From Planctomycetota bacterium (GTDB lineage Bacteria > Planctomycetota > Planctomycetia > Pirellulales > PLA5): 64,000 nucleotides of DNA. The stretch is from NCBI GenBank assembly GCA_003576845.1, contig QEVJ01000022.1, forward strand, positions 1 through 64,000. The letters are read 5' to 3'. The translations under genes were made by a program, and so were the position numbers. How positions within the stretch are numbered: the first letter of the stretch is position 1; each line of letters starts with the position of its first letter. The notes beneath the pieces are model-generated. The model did no database searches. It was not told the DNA's origin and worked only from the letters and a program-made list of their open reading frames with translations. This document shows, in pieces, positions 1 through 9,734 of the stretch.

Positions 1-130
1 GATAAGCTTTAAGTTTGGCAGACCGAATTTTCAAGTCAAGCGCCCCCCGGTCGCTGCGGGCATTCGGGGCGCCGTTGGAGCGGCCAGCTTCGGGTCTTGC
101 CTCGTATCCGCGCACGGGCGACCGCGGCGA

Positions 131-3100
131 TCAGTTGCCGCTCGCCGCGACGGCCTCGCCGAGCGACGCCCGATGATTGCGGAGGAATTCGGGGAAGTTG
201 GCCTTGGCCAGGTCTTGTTTGGTCTGGAACCGGATCTTGAGTTGGTCGTAATGCCGGGGCGAGGTGTCGAAATCGCGGCCCGAGCCGAGTTCGAGCACCT
301 GTCCGTAGGCGAAGCGGTTTTTGGGACCGGTGAGGACGAGCTCGACGGCGTGCGGTTTTTTGGTGAGGATGCTCGCCCAGGGGTCTTTCTGGCCGGGGAC
401 GAACACGTGTACCAACTGTTGGTTGTTCCAGAGGAACTGGCCCTCGGGCGCGACTTCGGCGAGCATCTCGCAGAGCTCTTCGAGGACTTCCGGTTCCCAC
501 TCGACGCGCTTGCCGGGTGGGAAACCCTTGCGGGCGAAGTGCCATTTTTGCCCGAGCACTTTCCAGGGCATGATGTCGTCGGGCCGGGTCGCCGCGCGGC
601 CCAAGTAGCTCTCGAAACCCTTGACGGCCCGTTCGAGGAACTGCCAGAACTCGGGCTTGTCGATCTCGGCCCAACTGTGGGCGTGGATCTCGATCTCCTG
701 GAACGGACCCCGCTGGTTCTTGCACTTTACCCGCGGCTCGTTTCCGTAGACGGGCAAGTCGGGCAGCTCGTTGTATGGCCGCAGCGCGAGGTCGGCGATG
801 AGTTTCTCGCGGCTGAACGTATTCTTGGCCGTGCGGAACTTGAGCTTGAGAATCCACGACTCGCCGGTGATGGCATGGAAGAACCAGCCGTCGCTTTTCT
901 TTTCGGCGGCGATTTCGACGACGCTCCGCTCGTTCCAATGGGTGTCGCTGAACTTGCCGAGCGCGTGAATGCGGTCGACGACTTCGGCGAGGATCTTGCC
1001 TTCCCAACGGACCGGTTGCCCGCGGCGATCGACGGCGTCCTGCGTGTGCCAGCGGCGTCCGTCGACTTCCCACGGCATCTTGGCATCGCGGCCGACTTGG
1101 CTGATGTCGAGATCGCCCGCGCGGCGCTCTTCGGCGGCGGCGAAGTCGTGCTCGCGGCGCTCGAGGTAGGGACCGGCGGCGAGGACGGGGGCGAGGGCCT
1201 CGCCGGTGTGGCTGCGGAGTCGGGGGTCGGGATTCGGGATTCGGGATTCGGGGAGTTGCAGATCGGGCGACTTCTTATTCCGCGCGGGTTTCTTGGCGGC
1301 GCCGTTCTTTGCGGGCGGCTTCCATTGTTTGCTGTGGGAGACGATTTGTTCTGGCGTGCCGGTGGCTACGACCAGGCCACCGTCGTCACCGGCTTCGGGA
1401 CCGATTTCGATGATCCAGTCGGCCGTTTTGAGGACGTCGAGATTGTGCTCGATCACCACGACCGTGTTGCCCAAGTCGACGAGCCGATTGAGCACGTCGA
1501 GCAGCTTGGCGAGGTCTTCGAAATGCAAGCCGGTCGTCGGCTCGTCGAGCAGGTAGAGCGTCCGGCCCGTATCCGGCCGGGCGAGCTCCGCGGCGAGCTT
1601 GACGCGCTGGGCCTCGCCGCCGGAGAGCGTCGGCGCGGGTTGGCCGAGCTTCACGTAGTCGAGTCCCACGTCGCAGAGCAATTGCAGCGTGCTGCGAATC
1701 CGCGGGATGTGCTCGAACAGCTTCACCGCGCGGCCGCACGACATGTCGAGCACGTCGGCGATCGATTGCCCGTGAAACCGCACGGCGAGCGTCTCTTCGT
1801 TGTACCGCCGGCCGCGGCAGGCTTCGCATTCGACCCACACGTCCGGCAGGAAGTGCATTTCGATCTTCTTCTGGCCGTTGCCTTCGCAGGCCTCGCAGCG
1901 CCCGCCGGGGACGTTGAAGCTGAACCGCCGCGACGTGAAGCCGCGGACCTTGGCGTCGGGAAGTTGGGAGAACAACATCCGAATCAACTCGAACACGCCG
2001 GTGTACGTCGCCGGGTTCGACGACGGCGAGTTGCCGAGCGGCTGCTGATCGACGCGAATCACCTTGTTGATGTGCTCGATGCCGCGGATCGCGTCGTGCG
2101 CTCCGGGCGTGGTTGCGGCGCGATGCAAGGTGCGCGCGAGCGCGTTGTACAGCACGTCTTCGATGAGCGAGCTCTTGCCGGAACCGGAAACGCCCGCGAC
2201 GGCGGTAAGCGTGCCCAGCGGGATCGACACGGTGACGTTGCGGAGGTTGTTGTGGCGGGCGCCAACGATGGATAGGGACTGGGGGCTGGGGACTGGGGGC
2301 TGGCGGGGGTCGGGATTCGGGATTCGGGATTCGGGGGCGGACGCCTTCGTGCGCGGCGAACGCTTCGCGTTCTTGGCGCTTGCCTGCGGCGAGGCACTTG
2401 TAGCACCGCGACGGTTCTCCGGAATGCCGATGGCTTTCGTGCCCGAAATGTAGGGCCCAGTCACGGAGCCTTGTTGATTTGCCACAGCGCACGGCGGGCC
2501 GCTGGCGACGATTTCGCCGCCGAACTCGCCGGCTTTGGGACCGAAGTCCAACAGCGCGTCGGCCGCGTTGATGACTTCGCGATCGTGCTCGACGACCAGC
2601 AGCGTATTGCCCAAGTCGCGGAGTTTTCTCATCGCGTCGAGCAGCCGGCGGTTGTCGCGCGGGTGCAGGCCGATCGTCGGCTCGTCGAGCACGTACAACA
2701 CGCCGCAAAGTCCGCTGCCGACTTGCGCGGCGAGCCGAATCCGCTGCGCTTCGCCGCCGGAAAGCGTCGGGGTCGGGCGGCCGAGCGTGAGATACTCAAG
2801 TCCCACGTCGACCAGAAACGTCACGCGGTTGGTCACTTCGCGGAGGACCTCGCCGGCGATCTTCCGCTCGCGCGGATTGAGCTTCCACGATTTGACCTCG
2901 TCGAGCAGCTTGCCGAGCGGCAGGCGACACGTTTCGTCGATCGTCCGGCTGCGGAAGCGGACGGCGGCCGAATCGTCGCGCAGCCGACTTCCGCCGCACA
3001 TCGAGCATTCGACCTCGCCGACGAGATGTTCGAGCCGCGTCCGCAACGTCGGCGAGAGCCGCGACGCCTCTTCGAGCGCGGGATACAAACCTTTGTACTG

Positions 3101-6100
3101 AAAACGAAACGCGGGCCGCTCGCCGTCACTCGCCGGCTTGCCCGCCGGGTACACGCCGATCCAATCTTCGCCCAGGCCGTGCATGATGATCCGGCGTTGC
3201 CGCGCGGAAAGCTGATCGAACGGGCGATCGAGCGGAATGCCGGCGTGGGCCGCGAGCGCCCGCACCAGCGCGTCGGCGAGCGGCTGGCCCATTTGCGGCC
3301 AGATGGCGATTGCGCCTTGGGCGAGCGTGAGCTTCGGGCCGTTGAGCAGGGCCGCCGGATTCGCGCCGGTTTGCGTGCCCAATCCTTGGCACGACTCGCA
3401 CCAGCCGATCGAGCTGTTGAACGAGAAATGATGCGGCGTGAGCGGCTCGAAACTGCGCCCGCAACGGTCGCAGGCGTAATGCTGGCTGTGTACCTTCACT
3501 TGCCAGCGCGGCTCCGGCACGTCGTCCTGCGCGAACGCGAGCTTGCATACGCCCTTGCCGACGGCGAGGGCGTTTTCGACGCTGCCGGCGATCCGAGACC
3601 GCCCGCCGCGGTCGATGACGATCCGGTCGATCACCACTTCCACGTCGTGCTTGCGGCGGCGGTCAATCGCCGGCGGATTGTCGAGCGAATGGGTCTGGCC
3701 GTCGACGCGGACGCGGGCGTATCCGTCGGCCCGCAGGTCTTCCCAGAGCGTTTCGTACTTCTCGCCGACTTGAATGTCGACGGGCGCGCAGAGCAGCGCC
3801 TTGGTTCCCGCCGGCTCGGCGACGATCTTGTCGATGATCTCGTCGGCCGACTGCGTGCCGATGGCGATGTCGCAATCGGGGCAGAACGGTTCGCCCAGCC
3901 GCGCGAACAAGATCCGGAGATAGTCGTACACCTCGGTCACGGTGCCCACCGTGGACCGCGGCGTGTGGCCCATGTTCTTTTGCTCGATCGCGATGGCCGG
4001 CGAAAGGCCCTCGATGTGATCGAGCTGTGGCTTCTGCATCTGACCGACGAATTGCCGAGCGTAGGACGAGAGACTTTCGACGTAGCGCCGCTGGCCTTCG
4101 GCGTAGATCGTGTCCATCGCCAGCGAGGTTTTGCCCGAACCGCTCATGCCGCAGCAGACGGTCATCGCGTCGCGAGGGATCGTGACGTCGATGCTTTTGA
4201 GGTTGTGCTGGCGGGCGCCGCGGACGGTGAGCAGGGGTCGGGGGACGGGGGTCAGGGGTCGGGGAGCGGATTCGGGATTCGGGATTCGGGATTCGGGGGC
4301 GCCGCTGCGCGGGTTCTTTGCCGCTGCACCTTGATTGAACACCCTTCGGAGCGACTGACCTGTGTGCGACTTTTCGATTCTCGCGACCTCTTCGGGAGTG
4401 CCCGTGGCGATGATTCTTCCGCCGCCCTCGCCGCCTTCGGGCCCGATGTCGATGATCCAGTCGGCCGTCTTGATGACGTCGAGATTGTGCTCGACGACGA
4501 GGACCGTGTTGCCGGCGTCGACGAAGTTGTGCAGCACCTTGAGCAACATCTCGATGTCGGCAAAGTGCAAGCCCGTTGTCGGCTCGTCGAGCAGGTACAG
4601 CGTCTTGCCGGTGCTGCGCTTGACGAGTTCGCGGGCGAGCTTGACGCGCTGGGCCTCGCCGCCGGAGAGCGTCGGCGAGGGCTGGCCGAGCTTAATGTAA
4701 TCGAGTCCGACATCGTGCAGCGTTTGCAGCTTGTGCCGCACGGACGGCACGTTCTCGAAATGCTCCAATGCCTGCTGCACGTCCATTTCCAGCACGTCGG
4801 CGATCGACTTGCCCTTGAAATGGACTTGCAGCGTTTCGCGGTTGAAGCGTTTTCCTTCGCACACGGGGCAGGTGACCCAGACGTCGGCCAGAAAATCCAT
4901 TTCGAGCTTGTTCGAGCCGTTGCCTTCGCACGCCTCGCAGCGGCCGCCGCTGACGTTGAAGCTGAAGCGGCCCGGCTTGTAGCCGCGCTGCTTCGATTGC
5001 GGAAGCTGCACGTACAGGTCGCGGATGTCGTCGAGCAGTTTGATGTACGTGGCGGGATTCGACCGCGGCGTGCGGCCGATCGGCGATTGGTCGATGGCGA
5101 TCAGCTTATCGAGATGCTGGATGCCTTCGATTCGATCGAATCGGCCGGGCTGTCCTTCGCCGCGGTTGAGGTCGCGGTGCAACGCCTCGACGAGGATATC
5201 ATTGACGAGCGAGCTCTTGCCAGAACCCGAGACGCCGGTGACGCAGACGAAACAGCCGAGCGGAATCTCGGCGTCGACGTTCTTGAGATTGTTGTGGCGC
5301 GCGCCGAGGACCTTGAGCCATTTGCCGTTCTGCGGCCGGCGGGTTTGAGGAATCGCGATTTTCCGTTCGCCGGAGAGATACTTGGCCGTAAGACTCTTCG
5401 TCGCATGGCGAACGTCGTCGATCGACCCGTGGGCGACGACTTCACCGCCGCGGACGCCGGGACCGGGACCGAAGTCGACGAGGTGATCGGCCGCCCGCAT
5501 CGTGTCTTCGTCGTGCTCGACGACGACGACGGTGTTGCCCAGGTCGCGAAGTTGCCGCAGCGTGGCGAGCAGCCGGTCGTTGTCGCGCGGGTGCAGGCCG
5601 ATCGACGGTTCGTCGAGAATGTAGAGCACGCCGACGAGCCCGCAACCGATCTGTCCGGCGAGGCGAATCCGTTGCGATTCGCCGCCGGAGAGCGTCGGCG
5701 CCGTGCGATCGAGCGTCAGGTATTCGAGGCCCACGTTGATGAGGAACCCCAGTCGGCCGCGAATTTCCTTGAGCGCCTCTTCGGCGATCTTCGCCCGCGT
5801 CGCGTCGAATTCGATCTCGGCGAAGAAGTTGGCGGCGTCGCTGATCGCCATGCCGCAGACTTCCGGCAGCGTGCGCGACGGGCGGTCGGCGAACGATGTG
5901 TGGCGCGTGGTCAAGCGGACGCTGCGCGCTTGGGCGTTGAGCCGCTCGCCTTTGCACTCCGGGCACTTCACCACGCTCATGTACTTTTCGAGCTGGCGGC
6001 GCTGCATCTTGCTGCCGGTGCTGCCGTGTTTCTCCATCAACTCGGGGACGAGGCCCTCGAACTTGCCACCCCACATCATGGGCGAGCTGCCCTTGCGCCA

Positions 6101-7363
6101 CGTGAAGGTGATGTGCTCGTCGCCCGTGCCCCAAAGCCAGATGTCGCGGAGCTTCGGGTCGAGATCGCGCCACGGCGTGTCGAGGAGCGTTCCTTCGGCG
6201 AGGCCGAGCTTGCGCTCCATCGTCTCGGCGACGCCGTCGTAGATGTGGCGCTTCCAGCGGCCCATGTCGTCCCACGGACCGAGCAACTCGAACGCGCCTT
6301 TGCGCATCGAGAGCTTATCGTTTGGCACCAAGAGCGCGGGATCGAAGCTGTAAAACTCGCCTAGCCCGTCGCACTTTTGGCACATGCCCTGAGGACTGTT
6401 AAAGCTGAACAACTGCGGACTCGGCGGCTCGAACGACAGGCCGCAGTGCGTGCAGGCGTAGTGGGCGGAAAGGGCGAGGTCGGGGGTCAGGGGTCGGGGG
6501 TCAGGGGTCGGGGAAGGATTCGGGATTCGGGATTCGGGATTCGCGGCGGCTCGCTTCGCTCGCCGGGGCGATGCTGGCGCGGCTTGAGTACGTGGTGCGG
6601 CGTCCGATTCGACGGCCACGATCAAGTTGCCGCTGCCGAGTTTAAGCGCGAGTTCGACGGCTTCGGCGAGTCTTCCTCGCGCGTCGCGGCCCGAGACGAG
6701 GCGGTCGACCACGACCTCGATGTTGTGCCGCATCTGACGGTCGAGTTGCAGATTGTCCGTAAGCTGCACGACGTTGCCGTCGACGCGCGCGCGGACGAAA
6801 CCTTGCTTGAGCAGGTCCTCGAACAGATCGCGATACTCGCCTTTTTGGCCGCGAATGAGCGGGGCGAGGATCGAGTAGCGCGTGCCCTCGGGCAGGTCGG
6901 CGACGCGGGCGATGATCTGATCGGCAGTCTGGGCGGTAATCTCGCGGCCGCAACTTGGACAGTGCCCCGTTCCCGTGCGGGCATAGAGCACGCGGAGGTA
7001 ATCGTAAATCTCCGTGATCGTTCCGACGGTCGACCGCGGGTTCTGGCCGGAAGTCTTTTGTGAGATCGAAATCGACGGACTCAGGCCGGAAATCAAGTCG
7101 ACGTCCGGCTTCGGCATCTGGCCCAAGAACTGCCGGGCGAAGCTGGAAAGGCTTTCGACGTATCGCCGCTGGCCCTCGGCATAGAGCGTGTCGAAGGCGA
7201 GCGAGCTCTTGCCCGAGCCGGACACGCCGGTCAGGCAAATGAGCTTGTTGCGGGGCAAGGAAACGTCGACGGAGCGCAGATTGTGCTCCCGCGCCCCTTT
7301 CACAACGATATCGGCGGCCGGCATGGGCGTGGGGTCGTCCGTGGGTGGCAACTTTGCGGGCAA
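131..7363 (-). CDS. uvrA: Tandem-duplicated UvrA excinuclease ATPase (2410 aa)
   Basis: DNA damage-recognition ATPase of nucleotide excision repair, in a double-length form. Two complete UvrA units are fused (about residues 15-1000 and 1045-2010). Each has two ABC cassettes, giving four Walker A loops (near residues 46, 708, 1070 and 1722), four LSGGE signatures and four Walker B motifs such as YILDEP. All look intact. Cysteine pairs of the zinc modules (CTHCG, CPECKG, CEACEGNG and their counterparts) occur in both units. Normal UvrA is about 940 aa; fused double UvrA proteins are known in planctomycetes. Residues about 2095-2400 are an extra C-terminal region holding two copies of one unknown domain. 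Linkers near residues 274, 1022, 1675 and 2037 are encoded by G-rich genomic repeats and read PESRIPNP. The start was chosen because the first UvrA motif begins about 20 residues later. Confidence 0.97.
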   Translation of the reverse strand: MPAKLPPTDDPTPMPAADIVVKGAREHNLRSVDVSLPRNKLICLTGVSGSGKSSLAFDTLYAEGQRRYVESLSSFARQFLGQMPKPDVDLISGLSPSISISQKTSGQNPRSTVGTITEIYDYLRVLYARTGTGHCPSCGREITAQTADQIIARVADLPEGTRYSILAPLIRGQKGEYRDLFEDLLKQGFVRARVDGNVVQLTDNLQLDRQMRHNIEVVVDRLVSGRDARGRLAEAVELALKLGSGNLIVAVESDAAPRTQAAPASPRRAKRAAANPESRIPNPSPTPDPRPLTPDLALSAHYACTHCGLSFEPPSPQLFSFNSPQGMCQKCDGLGEFYSFDPALLVPNDKLSMRKGAFELLGPWDDMGRWKRHIYDGVAETMERKLGLAEGTLLDTPWRDLDPKLRDIWLWGTGDEHITFTWRKGSSPMMWGGKFEGLVPELMEKHGSTGSKMQRRQLEKYMSVVKCPECKGERLNAQARSVRLTTRHTSFADRPSRTLPEVCGMAISDAANFFAEIEFDATRAKIAEEALKEIRGRLGFLINVGLEYLTLDRTAPTLSGGESQRIRLAGQIGCGLVGVLYILDEPSIGLHPRDNDRLLATLRQLRDLGNTVVVVEHDEDTMRAADHLVDFGPGPGVRGGEVVAHGSIDDVRHATKSLTAKYLSGERKIAIPQTRRPQNGKWLKVLGARHNNLKNVDAEIPLGCFVCVTGVSGSGKSSLVNDILVEALHRDLNRGEGQPGRFDRIEGIQHLDKLIAIDQSPIGRTPRSNPATYIKLLDDIRDLYVQLPQSKQRGYKPGRFSFNVSGGRCEACEGNGSNKLEMDFLADVWVTCPVCEGKRFNRETLQVHFKGKSIADVLEMDVQQALEHFENVPSVRHKLQTLHDVGLDYIKLGQPSPTLSGGEAQRVKLARELVKRSTGKTLYLLDEPTTGLHFADIEMLLKVLHNFVDAGNTVLVVEHNLDVIKTADWIIDIGPEGGEGGGRIIATGTPEEVARIEKSHTGQSLRRVFNQGAAAKNPRSGAPESRIPNPESAPRPLTPVPRPLLTVRGARQHNLKSIDVTIPRDAMTVCCGMSGSGKTSLAMDTIYAEGQRRYVESLSSYARQFVGQMQKPQLDHIEGLSPAIAIEQKNMGHTPRSTVGTVTEVYDYLRILFARLGEPFCPDCDIAIGTQSADEIIDKIVAEPAGTKALLCAPVDIQVGEKYETLWEDLRADGYARVRVDGQTHSLDNPPAIDRRRKHDVEVVIDRIVIDRGGRSRIAGSVENALAVGKGVCKLAFAQDDVPEPRWQVKVHSQHYACDRCGRSFEPLTPHHFSFNSSIGWCESCQGLGTQTGANPAALLNGPKLTLAQGAIAIWPQMGQPLADALVRALAAHAGIPLDRPFDQLSARQRRIIMHGLGEDWIGVYPAGKPASDGERPAFRFQYKGLYPALEEASRLSPTLRTRLEHLVGEVECSMCGGSRLRDDSAAVRFRSRTIDETCRLPLGKLLDEVKSWKLNPRERKIAGEVLREVTNRVTFLVDVGLEYLTLGRPTPTLSGGEAQRIRLAAQVGSGLCGVLYVLDEPTIGLHPRDNRRLLDAMRKLRDLGNTLLVVEHDREVINAADALLDFGPKAGEFGGEIVASGPPCAVANQQGSVTGPYISGTKAIGIPENRRGATSASPQASAKNAKRSPRTKASAPESRIPNPDPRQPPVPSPQSLSIVGARHNNLRNVTVSIPLGTLTAVAGVSGSGKSSLIEDVLYNALARTLHRAATTPGAHDAIRGIEHINKVIRVDQQPLGNSPSSNPATYTGVFELIRMLFSQLPDAKVRGFTSRRFSFNVPGGRCEACEGNGQKKIEMHFLPDVWVECEACRGRRYNEETLAVRFHGQSIADVLDMSCGRAVKLFEHIPRIRSTLQLLCDVGLDYVKLGQPAPTLSGGEAQRVKLAAELARPDTGRTLYLLDEPTTGLHFEDLAKLLDVLNRLVDLGNTVVVIEHNLDVLKTADWIIEIGPEAGDDGGLVVATGTPEQIVSHSKQWKPPAKNGAAKKPARNKKSPDLQLPESRIPNPDPRLRSHTGEALAPVLAAGPYLERREHDFAAAEERRAGDLDISQVGRDAKMPWEVDGRRWHTQDAVDRRGQPVRWEGKILAEVVDRIHALGKFSDTHWNERSVVEIAAEKKSDGWFFHAITGESWILKLKFRTAKNTFSREKLIADLALRPYNELPDLPVYGNEPRVKCKNQRGPFQEIEIHAHSWAEIDKPEFWQFLERAVKGFESYLGRAATRPDDIMPWKVLGQKWHFARKGFPPGKRVEWEPEVLEELCEMLAEVAPEGQFLWNNQQLVHVFVPGQKDPWASILTKKPHAVELVLTGPKNRFAYGQVLELGSGRDFDTSPRHYDQLKIRFQTKQDLAKANFPEFLRNHRASLGEAVAASGN
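1221..1253. repeat. GGGATTC G-rich repeat inside uvrA (copy 1)
   Basis: Tandem GGGATTC heptamers preceded by CGGGGGTC. Four G-runs of at least three, spaced by four bases, fit a G-quadruplex pattern on the plus strand. In uvrA (minus strand) it encodes PESRIPNPDPR at about residues 2037-2048. Confidence 0.9.
2275..2340. repeat. Composite G-rich repeat inside uvrA (copy 2)
   Basis: GGGACTGGGGGCT units followed by CGGGGGTC and three GGGATTC heptamers. It is translated in uvrA as a Pro/Ser-rich linker just before the fourth ABC cassette (about residues 1675-1697). Confidence 0.9.
4234..4299. repeat. Composite G-rich repeat inside uvrA (copy 3)
   Basis: GGGGTCGGGGGAC and GGGGTCAGGGGTC units followed by GGGATTC heptamers. 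It encodes the linker between the two UvrA units (about residues 1022-1044). Confidence 0.9.
6481..6543. repeat. Composite G-rich repeat inside uvrA (copy 4)
   Basis: GGGGGTCAGGGGTC units followed by GGGATTC heptamers. It encodes NPESRIPNPSPTPDPRPLTP (about residues 274-295), just before the zinc-module motif CTHCG. Confidence 0.9.
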
Positions 7364-7598
7364 ACTCCGAATTCTATGAGACTGCGTTTCGGCGGAGCAA
7401 GTCGGGGGCGCGCGGGATTTGACGTGCCGATGCCAGCATTGCCATCGCAGGCAGGGGTTTACCGCGCGAAAAGTTTTCCAAAAACTTAAAGGTCACCGTG
7501 GAATCCGGCCGATAATCGTCCCGCCACGCCGGATTTCGACCCTGCGCGGCGAGCTTGTATGCCCGGGGGGGCAAACCGATGCGCAAAGGCTTCCGGCA

Positions 7599-8807
7599 AT
7601 GTCCTCCCTGCGAACTCATCTGGTCCTGGCGGCGTCGCTCGTGGGCCTGTTAGCGAGCGGTTCCGCCCGCGGCCAGACAACGGCCGCTTCCTCCGGCGGC
7701 CTGTTCGGCGAGCAACGCGATCAATCCGCCGGCCAGTGGCGGGCCGCCCGGTCCACCGCCGTTCCGCCGACTTCGGTCCGTCCGACGAGCTATTCGGAGC
7801 CGGTGCGCGTCGCTCGCGTGAACCGCCCGCGGCCGAACAGTTATCTCAAAAGCAGCCAGGTTTCATCGCCGCGGACCATGACGATTGCCGAACCGGCCGC
7901 GTTGGGAACCGTCGTCGAAGGCGAGTACCTCGTTGACGGCGAGTTCTCGGGAGGAGAAGTCGTTCACGAAGGTGAGATGGTTTACGACGGCGGAGGCGAG
8001 GCGTTTGCCTATGACCGACCGCCACACTGGATGGACAACCTGTGGCTGTTCGCCGGCACGACGGGCTTCAAAGGGCCGATCGACCAGGGTCAGAACGGCA
8101 ACTTCGGCTTCCACGAAGGCGTGAACTACGGAATTCCGTTGTTCTACGACCGCCCGCTCTCGGCGCAAGTCGGCGTGCGGTTCACGCAATCGGATTTCTC
8201 CGGTTCCGAGTTGAGCGACGAGACGCGGCATCAGATGTTCTTCACGGCCGGCGTCTTTCGCCGCGTCGATCACGGCTGGCAACTCGGCGCCGCGTTCGAC
8301 TGGCTCAAGGACGACTACTACACCGAGCTCGACGTGCATCAGCTTCGCGCCGAACTGAGTTGGGTCTCGTCCTGCGGCAATGAATTGGGTTTCATGGCGG
8401 CGTTGAGCACGGCCGACGATCAGCCCGAAGACGCCGGCGCCGCGCCCGACGAGTTCTTCGAGGTCAACGATCAATTCGCGATGTTCCTGCGAATCCCGTT
8501 CGACCGCGGCGGCGACGGCCGCGTCTTCGCCGGAGCGACCAGCGACCGCGACGGGATTTTGGGCGCGGACGTGACGGTGCCGATCAACGCGCGCTGGTCG
8601 CTGCAAGCGGCCGCGACGTATCTAATCCCCGAAGAAAGCAGCAACGCGACGGCCGATCCGCCGGGCCACGTCGGCGAAACCTGGGGTCTCTCCATCGCGC
8701 TCGTCTGGTACCCCGGGCACTGCCCCGTCGAAGGCTACAACCCGTTCAAGCCGCTCTTCAACGTGGCGGATAACACGTCGATGCTGATCGATCGGCGCGC
8801 GGACTAA
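7599..8807 (+). CDS. Secreted beta-barrel-like planctomycete protein (DUF6666-like)
   Basis: Exported protein of 402 aa and unknown function. The chosen ATG starts a clear signal peptide (MSSLRTHLVLAASLVGLLASGSARG) and follows AAAGG; an in-frame start 180 bases upstream would put 60 unrelated residues before it. After a low-complexity stretch, the C-terminal 270 residues are rich in alternating aromatic and glycine patterns (LWLFAGTTGFKG, YGIPLFYDRPLSAQVGVRF), ending GLSIALVWYPG. This looks like an outer-membrane-type beta barrel. From memory it matches the planctomycete family DUF6666. It is convergent with the MBL gene downstream, with a double inverted repeat between them. Confidence 0.8.
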   Translation: MSSLRTHLVLAASLVGLLASGSARGQTTAASSGGLFGEQRDQSAGQWRAARSTAVPPTSVRPTSYSEPVRVARVNRPRPNSYLKSSQVSSPRTMTIAEPAALGTVVEGEYLVDGEFSGGEVVHEGEMVYDGGGEAFAYDRPPHWMDNLWLFAGTTGFKGPIDQGQNGNFGFHEGVNYGIPLFYDRPLSAQVGVRFTQSDFSGSELSDETRHQMFFTAGVFRRVDHGWQLGAAFDWLKDDYYTELDVHQLRAELSWVSSCGNELGFMAALSTADDQPEDAGAAPDEFFEVNDQFAMFLRIPFDRGGDGRVFAGATSDRDGILGADVTVPINARWSLQAAATYLIPEESSNATADPPGHVGETWGLSIALVWYPGHCPVEGYNPFKPLFNVADNTSMLIDRRAD

Positions 8808-8809
8808 TT

Positions 8810-8911
8810 GTAGGTCAGGCACTCCTGTGCCTGACGGCGGCGGCGAATGCAGTCGACGTTCGATGGCCAATCGAACGGCGAATCCGTCAGGCACGGGAGT
8901 GCCTGACCTAC
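8810..8911. repeat. Double hairpin repeat between convergent genes
   Basis: Two copies, in opposite orientation, of GTAGGTCAGGCACTCC followed by GTGCCTGAC. Each is itself a 9-bp hairpin (8814-8835 and 8886-8907), and the pair forms a larger inverted repeat. It lies 3 bases after one stop codon and 17 bases before the opposing one. There is no U-tract. Confidence 0.9.
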
Positions 8912-8927
8912 GCGTTTGGGCGACTGC

Positions 8928-9734
8928 TTACGTCAACGGCACGCGCAGCCCGTCGTAAGCGAGCGCCATTCCTTCCGGCAGCGTCGCGCAGGTCGTCGCG
9001 TGTTCCAGGTCGTGCGACATGTGCGTGAACAGCACGCGGCGCGCCGCCGCACGCTGTCCGGCGGCGATGGCTTGCTGCAAGCTGAAGTGCGTCAGGTGCG
9101 GTTTGTGCCGCAGGGCGCCGAGCACGAGCACGTCGAGCCCGGCAAGCAGCGGCCAGCTTGCGTCCGGGATGTTGCTCACGTCGGTGCAATAGGCGACCTT
9201 GCCGACGCGAAAGCCGAGCACCCCGAGCGTGCCGTGTTCGATGCGAATCGGCGTAACCCGCGCGCCGAGCAGGTCGAACGAGACGTCGCCGATCGTGCGA
9301 ATCTCTAGCCGCGGTACGCTGCCCGTGTGGGGCGAAACCGGTTCGGCAAAGGCGTAGTCGAACGAACGGCGAATCCGCTCCTCGACGCGCGGCTCGCAGT
9401 ACAGCGGCACCGGCCCGCCGAGATAGAACTGAAACAGCCGCAGGTCGTCCAAGCCGAAGATGTGATCGGCGTGCTCGTGCGTGAAGGCGACGGCGTGGAC
9501 GACGCCGATCCGCTCGCGGAGCAATTGCGTCCGCAGGTCGGGCGTGGTGTCGATGAGCAGATTGCCCTCCGGCAAGCCCAAGAGCACGCTGCACCGCGTG
9601 CGGTTATTCCGCGGATCGTCGCTGGTGCAGACGGCGCACCCGCAGCCGATCATCGGCACGCCGACCGATGTCCCCGTGCCGAGAAACACCATCTCGCCCG
9701 TGATGACAGTGGTGGCGGGATGGCGAAAGCTCAT
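8928..9734 (-). CDS. MBL-fold metallo-hydrolase (PhnP-like)
   Basis: Metallo-beta-lactamase-fold phosphodiesterase-type hydrolase, 268 aa, probably cytosolic. The metal-binding motif HEHADH is intact, and FLGTGTSVGVP followed by GCGCAVC resembles PhnP, a cyclic phosphate phosphodiesterase. No phn genes are nearby, so the substrate is unknown. An internal ATG 42 bases downstream (MVFLGTGTS) is an equally plausible start because family members usually begin there. The 153-base gap to the divergent GH71/99-like gene must carry both promoters. Confidence 0.88.
   Translation of the reverse strand: MSFRHPATTVITGEMVFLGTGTSVGVPMIGCGCAVCTSDDPRNNRTRCSVLLGLPEGNLLIDTTPDLRTQLLRERIGVVHAVAFTHEHADHIFGLDDLRLFQFYLGGPVPLYCEPRVEERIRRSFDYAFAEPVSPHTGSVPRLEIRTIGDVSFDLLGARVTPIRIEHGTLGVLGFRVGKVAYCTDVSNIPDASWPLLAGLDVLVLGALRHKPHLTHFSLQQAIAAGQRAAARRVLFTHMSHDLEHATTCATLPEGMALAYDGLRVPLT

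Noticed and set aside
2471-6364. A 1297-codon open frame on the plus strand
   Set aside because: It is antisense to uvrA. GC-rich codon usage leaves the complementary frame open; the minus-strand product has full UvrA motifs and this one has none.
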